Assembly: GCF_021869535.1 (NCBI RefSeq)
Contig: NW_026262668.1
Span: 63,642,058-63,706,057, forward strand
Origin: Mytilus californianus
Taxonomy: Eukaryota; Mollusca; Bivalvia; Mytilida; Mytilidae
Reading direction: 5' to 3'
DNA: 64,000 nt
The first letter of the stretch is position 1. Every line of letters begins with the position of its first letter. Below, in pieces: positions 1 to 11,066 of this stretch. Under the pieces are notes generated by a model. The model did not search any database. It saw nothing but the letters and a program-made list of their open reading frames with translations, and was not told where the DNA came from. Made by a program: the position numbers and the translations under genes.

Positions 1-130
1 AATGAAAATCCCAGACTTCGTTTTGCTGTATTCGAAGTGCTTTTCCAAATTTACTATAATCAGGGAAGCTCAAGGAAAAAAAAACATGTTGCGGCCGGAA
101 GAAAATACTTTGTGTTCAAGAATGATCTAC
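1..130. repeat. Degenerate copy of a dispersed repeat (GCGCGTTTCGTC-core family)
   Basis: The stretch with a TTCG-containing motif followed by AATCAGGGAAGCTCAAGG resembles the better-preserved copies near 21060 and 21410 (CGCTTTTCTGG, then TTCATCAGGAACGCTCAAAG). It is a diverged member of the same dispersed family. No coding potential is visible. Confidence 0.35.
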
Positions 131-2984
131 ATTGCAGATTTGGAAAATATTTGGATAGTTTCCTGAAGGTAAACGAGGAGTAAAAGTTATTTTGAGAATA
201 TACCAAAAGTGCAATTCAATATTTTTATTATGGGAAATTTGGTAGTGGTGCTGTTTATTTAGTTATAGAATTTATAAAATACAAGATTCTGTATTCCGTG
301 TTCAACAGCTTTCATTTGTACAACATTTTTCCTGTCACTCCTCTCTGTATGATACAATTGTTCGTCATCACTGTCATACGTCTGTATAATAAGTTTAGCT
401 AGTAACGTTTCTAATGAAGGTTGTTAATTTATTGTAAGAAAAACGGTTTCGAATGAATCACATTTAATATATTGTCGAACAATTTAACGTGATTTTAATC
501 AACATCAGCGCATAAAGTCTGATGACTATCATTGTTTTTCCATTTTCTTGTCTTTCATTTTTGATACTTTGTAAAAATGAAATATGTTAAGTCTATTAAA
601 GACACATGTACACTATGGCCTCCGTAAGGTTTCCGTCTTACTGTGACGTATTTAAGTAGCTACTATAATTATTATCTTAACTGTGAATTATACGATAATT
701 TCTACTATGAATTAAAAATATTTTCCGTTAGCTATTATTTCTAAACTTACTGTTATATTGATTTGTTTTACATTTTAAAAATAAGCTCCCAATTATCAAA
801 CCAGCTATAAATGTCAACGGAGTTCTTAACTTTCTGGTACTTTTCATAAACATTTCACTAAATTTTATTATGTCCGAACTTTAAAATCCTCATCGTTTGA
901 ATGATCATTATTTCTGAACATTTCTACATTCCTAAAGTCTGGGGTATTTAAAAAAGAAAACAAAATTACACTAGAATATAAGTTAATCGTTATTATCCTT
1001 GTTTGGTCAACCGACTGTATTTGTTTGTACAGTAAGTGTTATTTTAAAACTCTGGTCAGTAGTTTTCCATTCAATAGTCCACCGAACATGTACTTTAAAA
1101 ATATCAATATAATACTTATATCCCAGCTCCTTTGTTCTACCAGGGGTGATCTGAGTCGGATCATCCCTACCAGATCACCTTACGGGAGAAAGGAAGAAAG
1201 ACCATTCACAATTTGTCTTACATTTATTTTTCTCTTTTTTAATTAAATAAAAAAAATAATAAACCTTTCAAATGTAGAGTTCATAAGATAAAAATATTCC
1301 CTGTGGAACACCTCCCCTCCCCCTTTTTTTTGTGCTCTCTATTTTCAACCCTCGAATTAAGCTTTCCAATCTAATGAAAATCAAAACCTTGCTTTCTAAC
1401 CAATCTATTCATGTACCGGACCGGCAATTTTCTTTATTTAATACGAAAATCTGCAGTGCCGTTATATACATGCATGTTGTTTGCTTGGAGTCCCAGCCCG
1501 AAAAGAAAGAAATAGCCCAACTCCAAGATACTATATTCCTGCATCACGTGATTTTTACCACGTGGAGCTTACATTTGAATAAATACCGAATATGGAAAGT
1601 GAAACTACAATTCAAAACATAAAGTCCGAAGGCACAAATAAGAAAAAGAATGTTTTTTTTTGCAAAGGGTGCGGGGTAATTCTCTCTGTGTTCAAAATAT
1701 ACATGAAATATTTGCCACTGCCCCTTTTCTGTTCTATAAATTCTAACCCCGAGTTTTCTATCTGTTACATGCCAAGAAATCCTCGCTAAAAATTCCGGTC
1801 TACCTCCTACGGCACTCTTTAGTAGCTAAAGATTTGATTTCGTTCAACAAATTAATTTATGACCTTCATGTACGTGTCGCTTAGAACACGGCCATATACC
1901 AAATGGTCAATATTAATCATCCATGTAATTTGCTCTATGGGGTGTTTGCAGAATTTCAACGGAGGCAATTTCTTGGCATGGCTTAAGTTTCTTTGTTATG
2001 CATGCTTTCCTTTGTTTTGCAACATTTTGGCGGGAATGCCTAATCCACAATAAAACTCAAGTTAGAATTATTCTTAGTATATGTAAGAGAATGATACATA
2101 TTTATTTTTTTAAGTTCCACACATACAAAAGAAAAAATCTTCGCCGATGTAACATTTCAATCCTTTTTACACCAACATGCCTTCACTGAACTCATTTGAA
2201 TTTCGTGGTGACCATGATAGTACATTAGTTTAAACATATTTTATTGTCGTAAAACATTGACAATAGGATTAGACACAAGTTTTGCAACTTAGAACGTCTT
2301 CTCCATTACATACAAATAATAAATAGATAGTACATTGCATACTACGTCTTCATTCACGTGTACAAATGATACGATTATTGTTGTTTTGTTAGCGTTTTGT
2401 TACTATATTTCGGGGACAATATTTGCTCCGTTTATGATACGTAATTTCTGAATGACCAAACGCTTAGCTACTGTGTAACGTTCTGTATGTTCGTTTTATA
2501 GCATGAAAACACTAAAAGAGGAATGTGCAACCCATCATAAATTATTGTAATTATTGTAATGGATCAGTATTATGAGATCCTTATTATAAGTAACTACGAC
2601 ATTGAAAGAAATTAAAAGTGGTTCCTTAATCATCCGTATATAAGCGGCACATGCATTTTATTTTATCCTTATATTTTTCATAATGCGGTACAAGATAATT
2701 ATGTTGCTGCAGTATAATATTTCGACACAACTATTTGAAATTCACAAAACATTTATTTAATTCTTTTGACCAAAGATTTGTAAACTATACATTGTCAAAT
2801 CCTTGTTTTTACGTTCGTAGTAACATAGTACATTCCATTGTCAGTCACCTGTGTCAATTTACGTGCACACTACGATTGTTGTTGTATTTGAATCTTTCGG
2901 CCAATGAAATGAGACGTTACAAGTTGTTTGTTTGTGATACGCCAGAATGTTATCAATGAACTACCAAACGCTAAAGTTGACTGC
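131..2984. other. AT-rich stretch with no recognisable gene
   Basis: Open frames here are short, 60-96 codons, begin and end at random and show no domain or conserved motif. I found no splice-linked exons, RNA genes or clear transposon termini. It is read as intergenic DNA. Confidence 0.5.
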
Positions 2985-2989
2985 ATTTC

Positions 2990-3228
2990 AGTGTAATCCA
3001 TTTCTTCATGATTAAGTACGAGCGTTAGCGAGTACTTATCATGAAGTAAGGGATTATCATTCTCTTACAAACTTAGAATATTGTTAAGTGCTCAAGGCTT
3101 AAATGATCTCTTGATTGGTTTTATTCAAGAATTAGTTTCTTTGTATATGTAAGAGAATGATAATCCCTTTCTTCATGAATAAGTACGAGCGTTAGCGAGT
3201 ACTTATCATGAAGTAAGGGATTATCATT
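2990..3228. repeat. Two hairpin-bearing repeat copies; the second is the insertion site of the Ngaro-like element
   Basis: Two copies (about 3001-3110 and 3165-3228) share a hairpin, CTTCATGATTAAGTAC paired with GTACTTATCATGAAG, followed by GGGATTATCATT. In the first copy this continues directly into CTCTTACAAACTTAGAAT. In the second it is interrupted after 3228 by the retrotransposon and resumes at 8337 with CTCTTACAAACTTAGAAT. The same hairpin forms the centre of the large palindrome near 17963. Confidence 0.75.
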
Positions 3229-3329
3229 ATGTTCTAATTCGCCAGACTTAAACGAACATAAATTATTTATGCAATAAAACTCAACACATGTATCAGAAAT
3301 GAGCTCTCCTTGTGAGGGTAGCATACTTT
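3229..3329 (-). repeat. Split direct repeat B2 (element 3' terminus)
   Basis: About 101 bp, from ATGTTCTAATTCGCC to GGGTAGCATACTTT. It is nearly identical to 3897-3997, with one visible difference (AGAAATGAG versus AGAGATGAG). It forms the outer end of the retrotransposon and abuts the target sequence. Confidence 0.88.
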
Positions 3330-3601
3330 TTATTAACCAATGTATAATATAAATCAAACAGTTCGTTTCAAAGTTCATTTTAAGCACATTACGGCTTAAT
3401 CTCAGTCGTTATTAATTAGGTATAAAAACAGTCATACAGGCTCGATCACAGTCAGCCAACCATTAATACATACAAATATACACCAATCTACAAAACAAGA
3501 AATACAACTTAAATAAATCATTATAAGTAAAACATTACTTTCCACATAAAAACAATAGATGGTCTTGATGATGGTGGGGGGTGAGGGGGGGGGGGGGGGG
3601 C
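3330..3601. other. Spacer between A2 and B2 of the retrotransposon, with a poly-G tract
   Basis: No ORF of interest. The tract at 3577-3600 is almost pure G. Some Ngaro elements carry an extra hydrolase ORF near their 3' end; nothing like it is visible here. Confidence 0.5.
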
Positions 3602-3896
3602 TTAATACAGGCAAGGCAGTAGTACGGCGTATGCTACTCAGCGTAAGGCAGAACTTCGAATAATAACATTATAAATTACATTTAATTTAATATATCAAAC
3701 AGCAAGCACGAGAAACACGAGCCAAAATCATACGATACATAGAATACCTGTTTTAAATTCGCAATGCGACGAATTTTATCCAATGGAATACATTGTAAAC
3801 ATTACAGGTATTCTAAAAACATGTGTTGATGTAAACAAACACACGTGTTTTACCAAAACATATACATGTGCTTCCGTACTATTATTAAATATATTT
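3602..3896 (-). repeat. Split direct repeat A2 (internal copy)
   Basis: About 295 bp, nearly identical to 8044-8336. The copies differ by a 4-base indel (TTTAATTTAATATATC versus TTTAATTTATATC) and a G/T change in GCAATGCGAC versus GCAATTCGAC. It directly abuts B1 at 3896/3897, as expected for a copied circle junction. Confidence 0.88.
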
Positions 3897-3997
3897 ATGT
3901 TCTAATTCGCCAGACTTAAACGAACATAAATTATTTATGCAATAAAACTCAACACATGTATCAGAGATGAGCTCTCCTTGTGAGGGTAGCATACTTT
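3897..3997 (-). repeat. Split direct repeat B1 (internal copy)
   Basis: Matches 3229-3329. It lies just downstream (minus strand) of the tyrosine recombinase stop codon and joins A2 without spacer. Confidence 0.88.
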
Positions 3998-4028
3998 CGA
4001 AAGTAACAAAGAAAGAAAAGGGGGAGGG

Positions 4029-5099
4029 TCATATGCCAAGGTTTTTAGAAACTGTTAATTTTTCTGATATGTTTTCCTGAACATACCCATCTTTTGCAGT
4101 TTCAGATGCCCATCTCCCATGTTTCTTGAATAACCTGTCATTTATACCAGCAGCGGCTGCAGCCGTCGCACCACCTGCTCTCAAACTGTGTAAACCAAAA
4201 TTAGATTTTTCTAGACCTAAAGATCCAAGAGCGTCTAACAACAACTCTCTAGTCCTTGTATAAGATAGAGGAGTAATTCCTCTTAAAACATAAGTGTTTG
4301 TTTTCTTACGAAAAGTTACTGCTCTAAAAATGATTTCGTTAGAATCGATTGCTATGTTAGCTTGTGATAAATATGTGTGTAACATAGATACCGGACATGT
4401 CATAGAACTAGTCTTCGAAATCAACACTCTACTACCTTCTCTGTGTTGGTCAGTCTTACTTTTTTCGATAAATAAAGACATATAAGTAGGATAAAACTGT
4501 ATATCTGATCTTTTCAAATTAACAAGTTCGGAAAATCTTAAAAATCCTGCATAACTTGTAAGACACATACAGGCGATTCTTCTATGATTTAAAGTACTGA
4601 ATTTGTTACCGTATTTTTGTACAATCTGGTACAGAATTTCAGGTGTAATAGGCTCTTTCTTTTTTACAATGTAATGCCCGATTGACCTATGAACTCCTTC
4701 TTTAATAGATGTACATAAAAAAGAATTACAAGGATCGGCAAATCCAGCTAGTTTATGTGACCAACTAATTGCATAGTAAGCTCCTTCAACTATAGATGCG
4801 GATTTGTGTTTTTTACATAAATGAATCAGGTATAACGAAACATCATAGTCTGATGCTGGTAAAGAATTAAGATTAAATGAATTACACCATCTACAAAAAT
4901 TGTTAAAGGCGTACCTGTACTTCTTCCGAGTGCTTTCAGCTCTAGAGTGAAGACAAAATTCTGGAAGACATTTTGCTAAATTTTGTAATGGCTGGTGTGG
5001 TGAAAGAATTTCTGATGACCACCTACCAACGCTGAAAATATCTGAAAAATGTAAAAATTCAAACAGATAGTAAATAAAAAAGTATATACTACATGACAA
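4029..5099 (-). CDS. Tyrosine recombinase of the Ngaro-like element
   Basis: This is an intact 356-codon frame with the full catalytic set of tyrosine recombinases: Arg188 in GFLRFSEL, His304 and Arg307 in LHSLRAGGAT, His327 in KKHGRW and the nucleophile Tyr339 in DGYVQE. The N-terminal half carries a core-binding-like region with TRKKYRYAFNNFCRWC near residue 57. In DIRS-order elements this enzyme integrates a circular DNA copy into the genome, replacing the usual integrase. The first 20 or so residues of the open frame (Phe/Tyr-rich) are probably not translated. An AG acceptor near 5040 suggests the true reading is spliced from the RT/RNase H exon. This is the best-preserved ORF of the element. 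Confidence 0.9.
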   Translation of the reverse strand: MSCSIYFFIYYLFEFLHFSDIFSVGRWSSEILSPHQPLQNLAKCLPEFCLHSRAESTRKKYRYAFNNFCRWCNSFNLNSLPASDYDVSLYLIHLCKKHKSASIVEGAYYAISWSHKLAGFADPCNSFLCTSIKEGVHRSIGHYIVKKKEPITPEILYQIVQKYGNKFSTLNHRRIACMCLTSYAGFLRFSELVNLKRSDIQFYPTYMSLFIEKSKTDQHREGSRVLISKTSSMTCPVSMLHTYLSQANIAIDSNEIIFRAVTFRKKTNTYVLRGITPLSYTRTRELLLDALGSLGLEKSNFGLHSLRAGGATAAAAAGINDRLFKKHGRWASETAKDGYVQENISEKLTVSKNLGI

Positions 5100-5237
5100 A
5101 TGCGTTTAATATATAATCATTACTGACCTTGCTCCGTACTATAGCCTTGTCAGATTTCTAAAAAAGACCTCGCTATCATTTCTATAGCCTTGTAAACATG
5201 TGTCATGTCTATGTCACAGTAATACAAAAACAGTTAT

Positions 5238-7250
5238 CTACATTGTTCTTAGCCTAACAGCTAAAATATCAGAATTAAAATTCTTAGAGCCAAAAATGGA
5301 ATTCTTGTTGTTCCCTTGAAGGAATATGCGTTGTTCACTGGAAAATTCAATTACTTCCAATACATAATGACGAAATTCCATGTTTCTTCTAAATAATAAA
5401 GTCCAAAACGATGAAGACGGCCATTTTGGTACTATCAGGGTACCTTCGGCTTTACAGAGTACTAAATGATTTATACTTTTAGTAACTAAATCAATTGGAG
5501 GGACTATCCAATTATTTTCATTTTTCCAATTTTGTGTAAAAGCATCAATAGCTTCACTCCCGGGATTCCAAAATTTTGAATTAAATCGCTTCAATTTTGT
5601 ATTAGCAAAATTGGCAAATTTATCAACAGTATAAGGACCCCATAAATTATCCATGAATTCAAAAAACTCCGGAGATGTTTGCCAGTCATCTATATCTATC
5701 ATTTTAGACAAAAAATCAGCTCTACAATTTTCTGATCTAGGTACCCATATTGGATGTACAATGACTCCTTCCTTCGAACAAAATTTAAAAATGTCATATG
5801 CAAAACACTGTAAATGCATCTTGGTGCTACCTCTATTGATTATTTTTACACAGTTTTGATTATCGGTGTGCCATTTGACAGTACTGTTTTTTAAAACAGA
5901 TTTAAATGAATACAAAGCTAATTGAATAGCCCTTAATTCTCGCCAGGTCGAACTCATGTTTTTCTCATATTCGCTCCATGTGGAATGAAAAACTTTTTCA
6001 TTCAACTCTACAGTAAAAGCACCTGCGGCTACATTACTAGCATCTGAATACACCACTATGTTTGGTAAGGTGTCATTCACAAAATTCTTCTGATTAAGAT
6101 TTGTCAAACTGTCTGACCAAAATCTCAACTCTGCTAATACACACTCAGTGTAAGCAATATTTAAATTACCATCCCATGATTTTCTGTTCTCAATTGCAAA
6201 ATATAAATGCCTTGTCATTAGGCTTGTGACATTGCCCATAACTGGAGACATAGAAATAATTCTACCTGTGAATTGTGCTAACTGACGAGCACTTATAATG
6301 GGAAATTTATTCAAAATATTGTCAAGCGATTCTTTTTCATCATTTAATCTACGTTCAGACACTGCTAAACTAAAGCTTTTCGAATCCCATATTAATCCTA
6401 GCCATTCCAAGCGTTGAACTGGATCAAAAACAGATTTTTGTTCATTTATCAAAAATCCAGCTAATTCCAATGAGCACTTTACGAATTCAGATATATTTTG
6501 ACATTCTAAATACCCTTCTGACATACCTAAACCATCATCTAGATAAAGCACTATATCTGCACCGTTTTCACGCCAGTATTTAACCATAGGTCGTAAACAT
6601 TTTGTAAAAATGTAAGGCGCTGAACTCAAACCAAAAGCTAAAACTGAAAAGCAATAAAACTTTCCGTTCCAAGAGAACCCTAAATATGTATGTAGCTCTT
6701 TGCAGATGTCTAAATGAAAATATCCAGATTTTAAATCAAATTTAATAGGTATAGATCTTTTTTAAAAAATTGTTGAGCAACTTTCCAATCTTCGAATTTT
6801 ATTTTATTTTTCAAAACGTATAAATTCAATTCAGATAGATCTTATATCAATCTCTTTTTCCCGGACTTTTGAATGGCAACACTTAATGGATTTACTACAA
6901 AAGGCTGGAATGGTACTTCGTGTACGCATCCGTTTTTCGAAAGTTCGAGAACAGCTTCGTTTACAAAATCAGTATTATCAACTGCAGATTTATTATTGCG
7001 GAATTTCATAGGAGGTGGTAAACTCACAAAAGGAATCATATAACCTGATTTTATAGTATTAATTATAAATTTGCTTGCTCCAATGTGCTCCCAAAAAGCT
7101 ACATTTTTAGATAAACTACTTTTGACGCCTTTGGCGAATTTGGAAAAATCAACTTTATCAAAATACTTAACATGTTCGAAAAGTATATTCATGTGCCCTT
7201 GCAACAAATATTCATCTACTAAATTAAGAAACTTATCTTTTATCTTATGT
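5238..7250 (-). pseudogene. Reverse transcriptase / RNase H of the Ngaro-like element, broken
   Basis: On the minus strand the frame carries an RT N-terminal stretch ending PLSVAIQKSGKKRLI, then a TAA at about 6842-6844 where the family normally has a codon before DLSELN. A second break is a frame change in the T/A homopolymer near 6760. After it comes KFDLKSGYFHLDI, the RT motif with the first catalytic Asp. The largest intact piece (6629-5238) holds the YLDD box (residues 29-32 of that piece) and an RNase H domain with YSDAS, STWRELRA, WHTDNQN and RADFLSK. This gives the D-E-D-D pattern of DIRS-type RNase H. The two lesions should abolish a full-length product. The start is unclear because it overlaps the Gag frame and may depend on frameshifting. 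Confidence 0.88.
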
Positions 7251-8042
7251 TGCTGGGTTGTTCCTTGGTGTAAATTGCTTGCTGCTTCTATTGGGACAGT
7301 TTGTCCTCCAGTGTCCAAATTGGTGGCATTCATAACACATGTCATAGGAAGTCGCCTCTCGGCGACTGTTCCTCCGAAAGGGCGGCTGGTTGTACTGTTG
7401 AAGAGGCATATCTGCAGTATTAGTAGGAGGTCTGGAAACAGTAGCTGAAGGCTTAGCGTAAGGTTTAGTACGACTTTTCTTCTCCTTGATGGTTTTGAGA
7501 GCTCTGCTTTCAGCTTGTCGGAGTCTTTTCTCGTCATCTGAATCTGATGCTATTTCGTCACTCTCGTACTCGCGAACTGTGGTCCAACCAGCAGGAGATT
7601 TATCGGCTATTCTGATGAGCTTATTTCTTTTGTTCAACTTTAAGATAAGTCCAGAAATTAAATTTATAGAAACAAAATCTTCCTTCGAAAAACGTTTTTG
7701 CAGCTTATGTAGGTCAGCAAGGACTTCGGAATTGAAAGAAAATTGGATTTGATTACCTTCACTCTTTAGTTTCACGGACGCTTCCTTTTTCAACTTAGTG
7801 GCTAAGGAGTCGTTGCCCGACAGTAACTCGTTCTTCAATGCAGATATTTTAGAATCGAAGTACGACGTAAACAGTTGAAAAGTGCTGTCACTTATTTGTT
7901 GCTGTGGCGCTGTTTGCTGGGTTGCTGTCGACGGTACTGGTATAGGCAAACTAGGAAATGCAGTTTCTCTATTAAGAACGACAGGAGTTGTAGACTCGTG
8001 TAGTAGTAATTCGTCTCCGTCTTCGGAACGGTGGTCTGTCAT
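7245..8042 (-). CDS. Gag-like nucleocapsid protein of the Ngaro-like element
   Basis: The first ATG is at 8042-8040, two bases inside the end of repeat A1, giving about 265 residues. The N-terminal half is low-complexity (Thr/Pro/Gln) followed by a Lys-rich helical stretch. The C-terminal region is basic and ends with a CCHC zinc knuckle, CX2CX4HX4C (Cys236, Cys239, His244, Cys249), as in retroelement Gag proteins that bind RNA. The downstream RT frame overlaps its 3' end in another phase. The open frame itself is intact. Confidence 0.8.
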   Translation of the reverse strand: MTDHRSEDGDELLLHESTTPVVLNRETAFPSLPIPVPSTATQQTAPQQQISDSTFQLFTSYFDSKISALKNELLSGNDSLATKLKKEASVKLKSEGNQIQFSFNSEVLADLHKLQKRFSKEDFVSINLISGLILKLNKRNKLIRIADKSPAGWTTVREYESDEIASDSDDEKRLRQAESRALKTIKEKKSRTKPYAKPSATVSRPPTNTADMPLQQYNQPPFRRNSRREATSYDMCYECHQFGHWRTNCPNRSSKQFTPRNNPAT

Positions 8043-8043
8043 G

Positions 8044-8336
8044 GTTAATACAGGCAAGGCAGTAGTACGGCGTATGCTACTCAGCGTAAGGCAGAACTTC
8101 GAATAATAACATTATAAATTACATTTAATTTATATCAAACAGCAAGCACGAGAAACACGAGCCAAAATCATACGATACATAGAATACCTGTTTTAAATTC
8201 GCAATTCGACGAATTTTATCCAATGGAATACATTGTAAACATTACAGGTATTCTAAAAACATGTGTTGATGTAAACAAACACACGTGTTTTACCAAAACA
8301 TATACATGTGCTTCCGTACTATTATTAAATATATTT
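8044..8336 (-). repeat. Split direct repeat A1 (element 5' terminus)
   Basis: Direct repeat of 3602-3896. It forms the 5' end of the retrotransposon on the minus strand and its inner end sits two bases before the Gag start codon, so it probably carries promoter and leader functions. Its outer edge joins CTCTTACAAAC at 8337. Confidence 0.88.
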
Positions 8337-11066
8337 CTCTTACAAACTTAGAATATTGTAAAGTGCTCAAGGCTCAAATGATCTATCAATTAGTTTCATT
8401 GTCAGTGCAATGTTTATAATTGATGCATGACTTCCCTTTTCGGCATGTCATTTATGGATTAGTTTTAGTGATGTGAGGACTTTCTTATCATTTGGGAAAT
8501 ATTTAAAAAAAAAATGCGTTATAGATATTAGGTGACATAACAGTAGAAAGAAAAGATAGGAATTGTATGTTTCATGATTGTGAGTATGAATGTAAATCAT
8601 GTAATATTTTAGTGAGGAATTATCCTTTTTTTTATTTACAGTTTAAATCAGTTTATACATTTGAGTTACAACTAAGTTTTATTTCACAGCCAATAATTTG
8701 GTCCGGCTTTTTACATCAAATACTGTTTTATTATGTCAGGGAAATGTTCAAAAATAATGCACTTTAAAGTTTTTAATATGTTCAAAACTAAATTCCTGTG
8801 TTTTTTATCGGAATACATGTATTGGAAATAACTATTCTCCCCAACCGATGATCAAGTAATCAAAGTTTTGGAAAGCTAAAATTTAGGTTATTTTTTATCT
8901 GAAAGATTTTTTTCCTTTTTTTTGCATTGCTTTGGTATTGTTTAATAGTAATTTGAAGTTATTAATATTTTCATAATAACATTCACGGTACCAATTTTAC
9001 TGCACTAGTAAACTTCAACTTATTTTGAGATTTTTTTTTGTTTCACAATTCAACTTTTAGTCAGTTTCAATCACTTTGTGATAAATCCTTTCAATCTGAT
9101 AAATGTTCTTCGGGGCAGTTGTAACTCATTTATAGAAACTCTTTGTTTTGAACTGTAAATAGACCCAAATAATAGGATAATCCCTTACTAAGAACATGAT
9201 TTACATTCATTCTTCACAATTAAGAGGCATCCAATCCTACAATTTCATTGGTCGAGAGTACTTTGCTATATTCTAAGTCAGTGCAATGTTTATAATTGAT
9301 GCATGACTTCCTTTTTCGGCATGTCATTTATGGATTAGTTTTAGTGATGTAAGGACTTTCTTATCATTTGGGAAATATTTTTAACAAAAATGCGTTACAG
9401 ATATTAGTTGACACAACAGTACAAAGAAAATGTTGGAATTGTATATATTTACTGATTGTGAATATGAATGTAAATCATGTAATATTTTAGTGAGGAATTA
9501 TCCTTTTTTTTATTATTTACAGTTTAAATCAATTAATACATTTGAGTTACAACTAAATTTTATTTCACAGCCAATATTTTGGTCCGGCTTTTTAGATCAA
9601 ATACTATTTCATTATGTCAGGGAAATGTTCAAATAAAATGCCTTTAAAAGTTTTGAATTTGTTCAAAACTTAAATTCCTTTTTTTTTTATTTTATCGGAC
9701 TATTGGAAATAACTAATCTTCCCGACAGCTGATCCAGTAATCAAAGTTTTTGAAAGCTAAAGATTTAGGTTATTTCTATTTTAAATCTTTTTTTTTCTTT
9801 TTTTGTATTGCTTTGATATTGTCTAATTTTTTAGTAATTTGAGGTTATTAATATTATCATTATTACATTCACGGTACCAATTTTACTGCACCAGTAAACT
9901 TCAAATTATTTTAAGTTTGTTGTTTGTTTCACAATTCAACTTTTAGTCAGTTTCAATCACTGTGTGATAAATCCTTTCAATCTGATCATGCTGATAAATG
10001 TGCTTCGGGGCAGTTGTAACTCATTTATAGAAACTCTTTGTTTTGAACTGTAAATAGACCCAAATAATAGGATAATCCCTTACTAAGAACATGATTTACA
10101 TTCATTCTTCACAATTAAGAGGCATCAAATCCTACAATTTCATTGGTCGAGAGTACTTTGCTATATTCTAAGTCAGTGCAATGTTTATAATTGATGCATG
10201 ACTTCCTTTTTCGGCATGTCATTTATGGATTAGTTTTAGTGATGTAAGGACTTTCTTATCATTTGGGAAATATTTTTAACAAAAATGCGTTACAGATATT
10301 AGTTGACACAACAGTACAAAGAAAATGTTGGAATTGTATATATTTACTGATTGTGAATATGAATGTAAATCATGTAATATTTTAGTGAGGAATTATCCTT
10401 TTTTTATTATTTACAGTTTAAATCAATTAATACATTTGAGTTACAACTAAATTTTATTTCACAGCCAATATTTTGGTCCGGCTTTTTAGATCAAATACTA
10501 TTTCATTATGTCAGGGAAATGTTCAAATAAAATGCCTTTAAAAGTTTTGAATTTGTTCAAAACTTAAATTCCTTTTTTTTTTTATTTTATCGGACTATTG
10601 GAAATAACTAATCTTCCCGACAGCTGATCCAGTAATCAAAGTTTTTGAAAGCTAAAGATTTAGGTTATTTCTATTTTAAATCTTTTTTTTTCTTTTTTTG
10701 TATTGCTTTGATATTGTCTAATTTTTTAGTAATTTGAGGTTATTAATATTATCATTATTACATTCACGGTACCAATTTTACTGCACCAGTAAACTTCAAA
10801 TTATTTTAAGTTTGTTGTTTGTTTCACAATTCAACTTTTAGTCAGTTTCAATCACTGTGTGATAAATCCTTTCAATCTGATCATGCTGATAAATGTGCTT
10901 CGGGGCAGTTGTAACTCATTTATAGAAACTCTTTGTTTTGAACTGTAAATAGACCCAAATAATAGGATAATTCCTTTCTAAGAACATGATTTACATTCAT
11001 TCTTCACAATTAAGAGGCATCAAATCCTACAATTTCATTGGTCGAGAGCACTTTGCTATATTCTAA
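8337..11066. repeat. Foldback-family repeat with three internal tandem units
   Basis: The sequence beginning TTAGAATATTGTAAAGTGCTC (8348) is the inverse of the end GAGCACTTTGCTATATTCTAA (11046-11066), suggesting terminal inverted repeats of about 21 bp. Inside are three tandem units starting at GTCAGTGCAATGTTTATAAT (about 8401, 9278 and 10171), each near 880-893 bp. Units 2 and 3 are almost identical; unit 1 is more diverged. Short open frames of 66-68 codons at the same place in units 1 and 2 look like by-products of the repeat. Diverged copies of the unit make up the arms of the palindrome at 16690-20045. Confidence 0.8.

Larger units (their letters stand above)
3229..8336 (-). mobile_element. 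Ngaro-like tyrosine-recombinase retrotransposon
   Basis: Read on the minus strand the order is A1 (8336-8044), Gag-like ORF, RT/RNase H, tyrosine recombinase, B1 (3997-3897), A2 (3896-3602), a 272-bp spacer with a poly-G tract, then B2 (3329-3229). This A1-ORFs-B1-A2-B2 layout is the split direct repeat known from Ngaro and PAT elements of the DIRS order, where the internal B1-A2 junction mirrors the joined ends of a circular intermediate. There is no LTR-type integrase. The flanks GGATTATCATT and CTCTTACAAAC rejoin exactly into the uninterrupted sequence at 3050-3070, so insertion made no target duplication. That fits recombinase-mediated integration. The RT frame is broken, so this copy is probably not autonomous. 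Confidence 0.9.

Noticed and set aside
8401..11066. The direct repeats as LTRs of a retrotransposon
   Set aside because: Units are directly adjacent with no internal coding region, primer-binding site or polypurine tract, and they end in inverted, not direct, termini.
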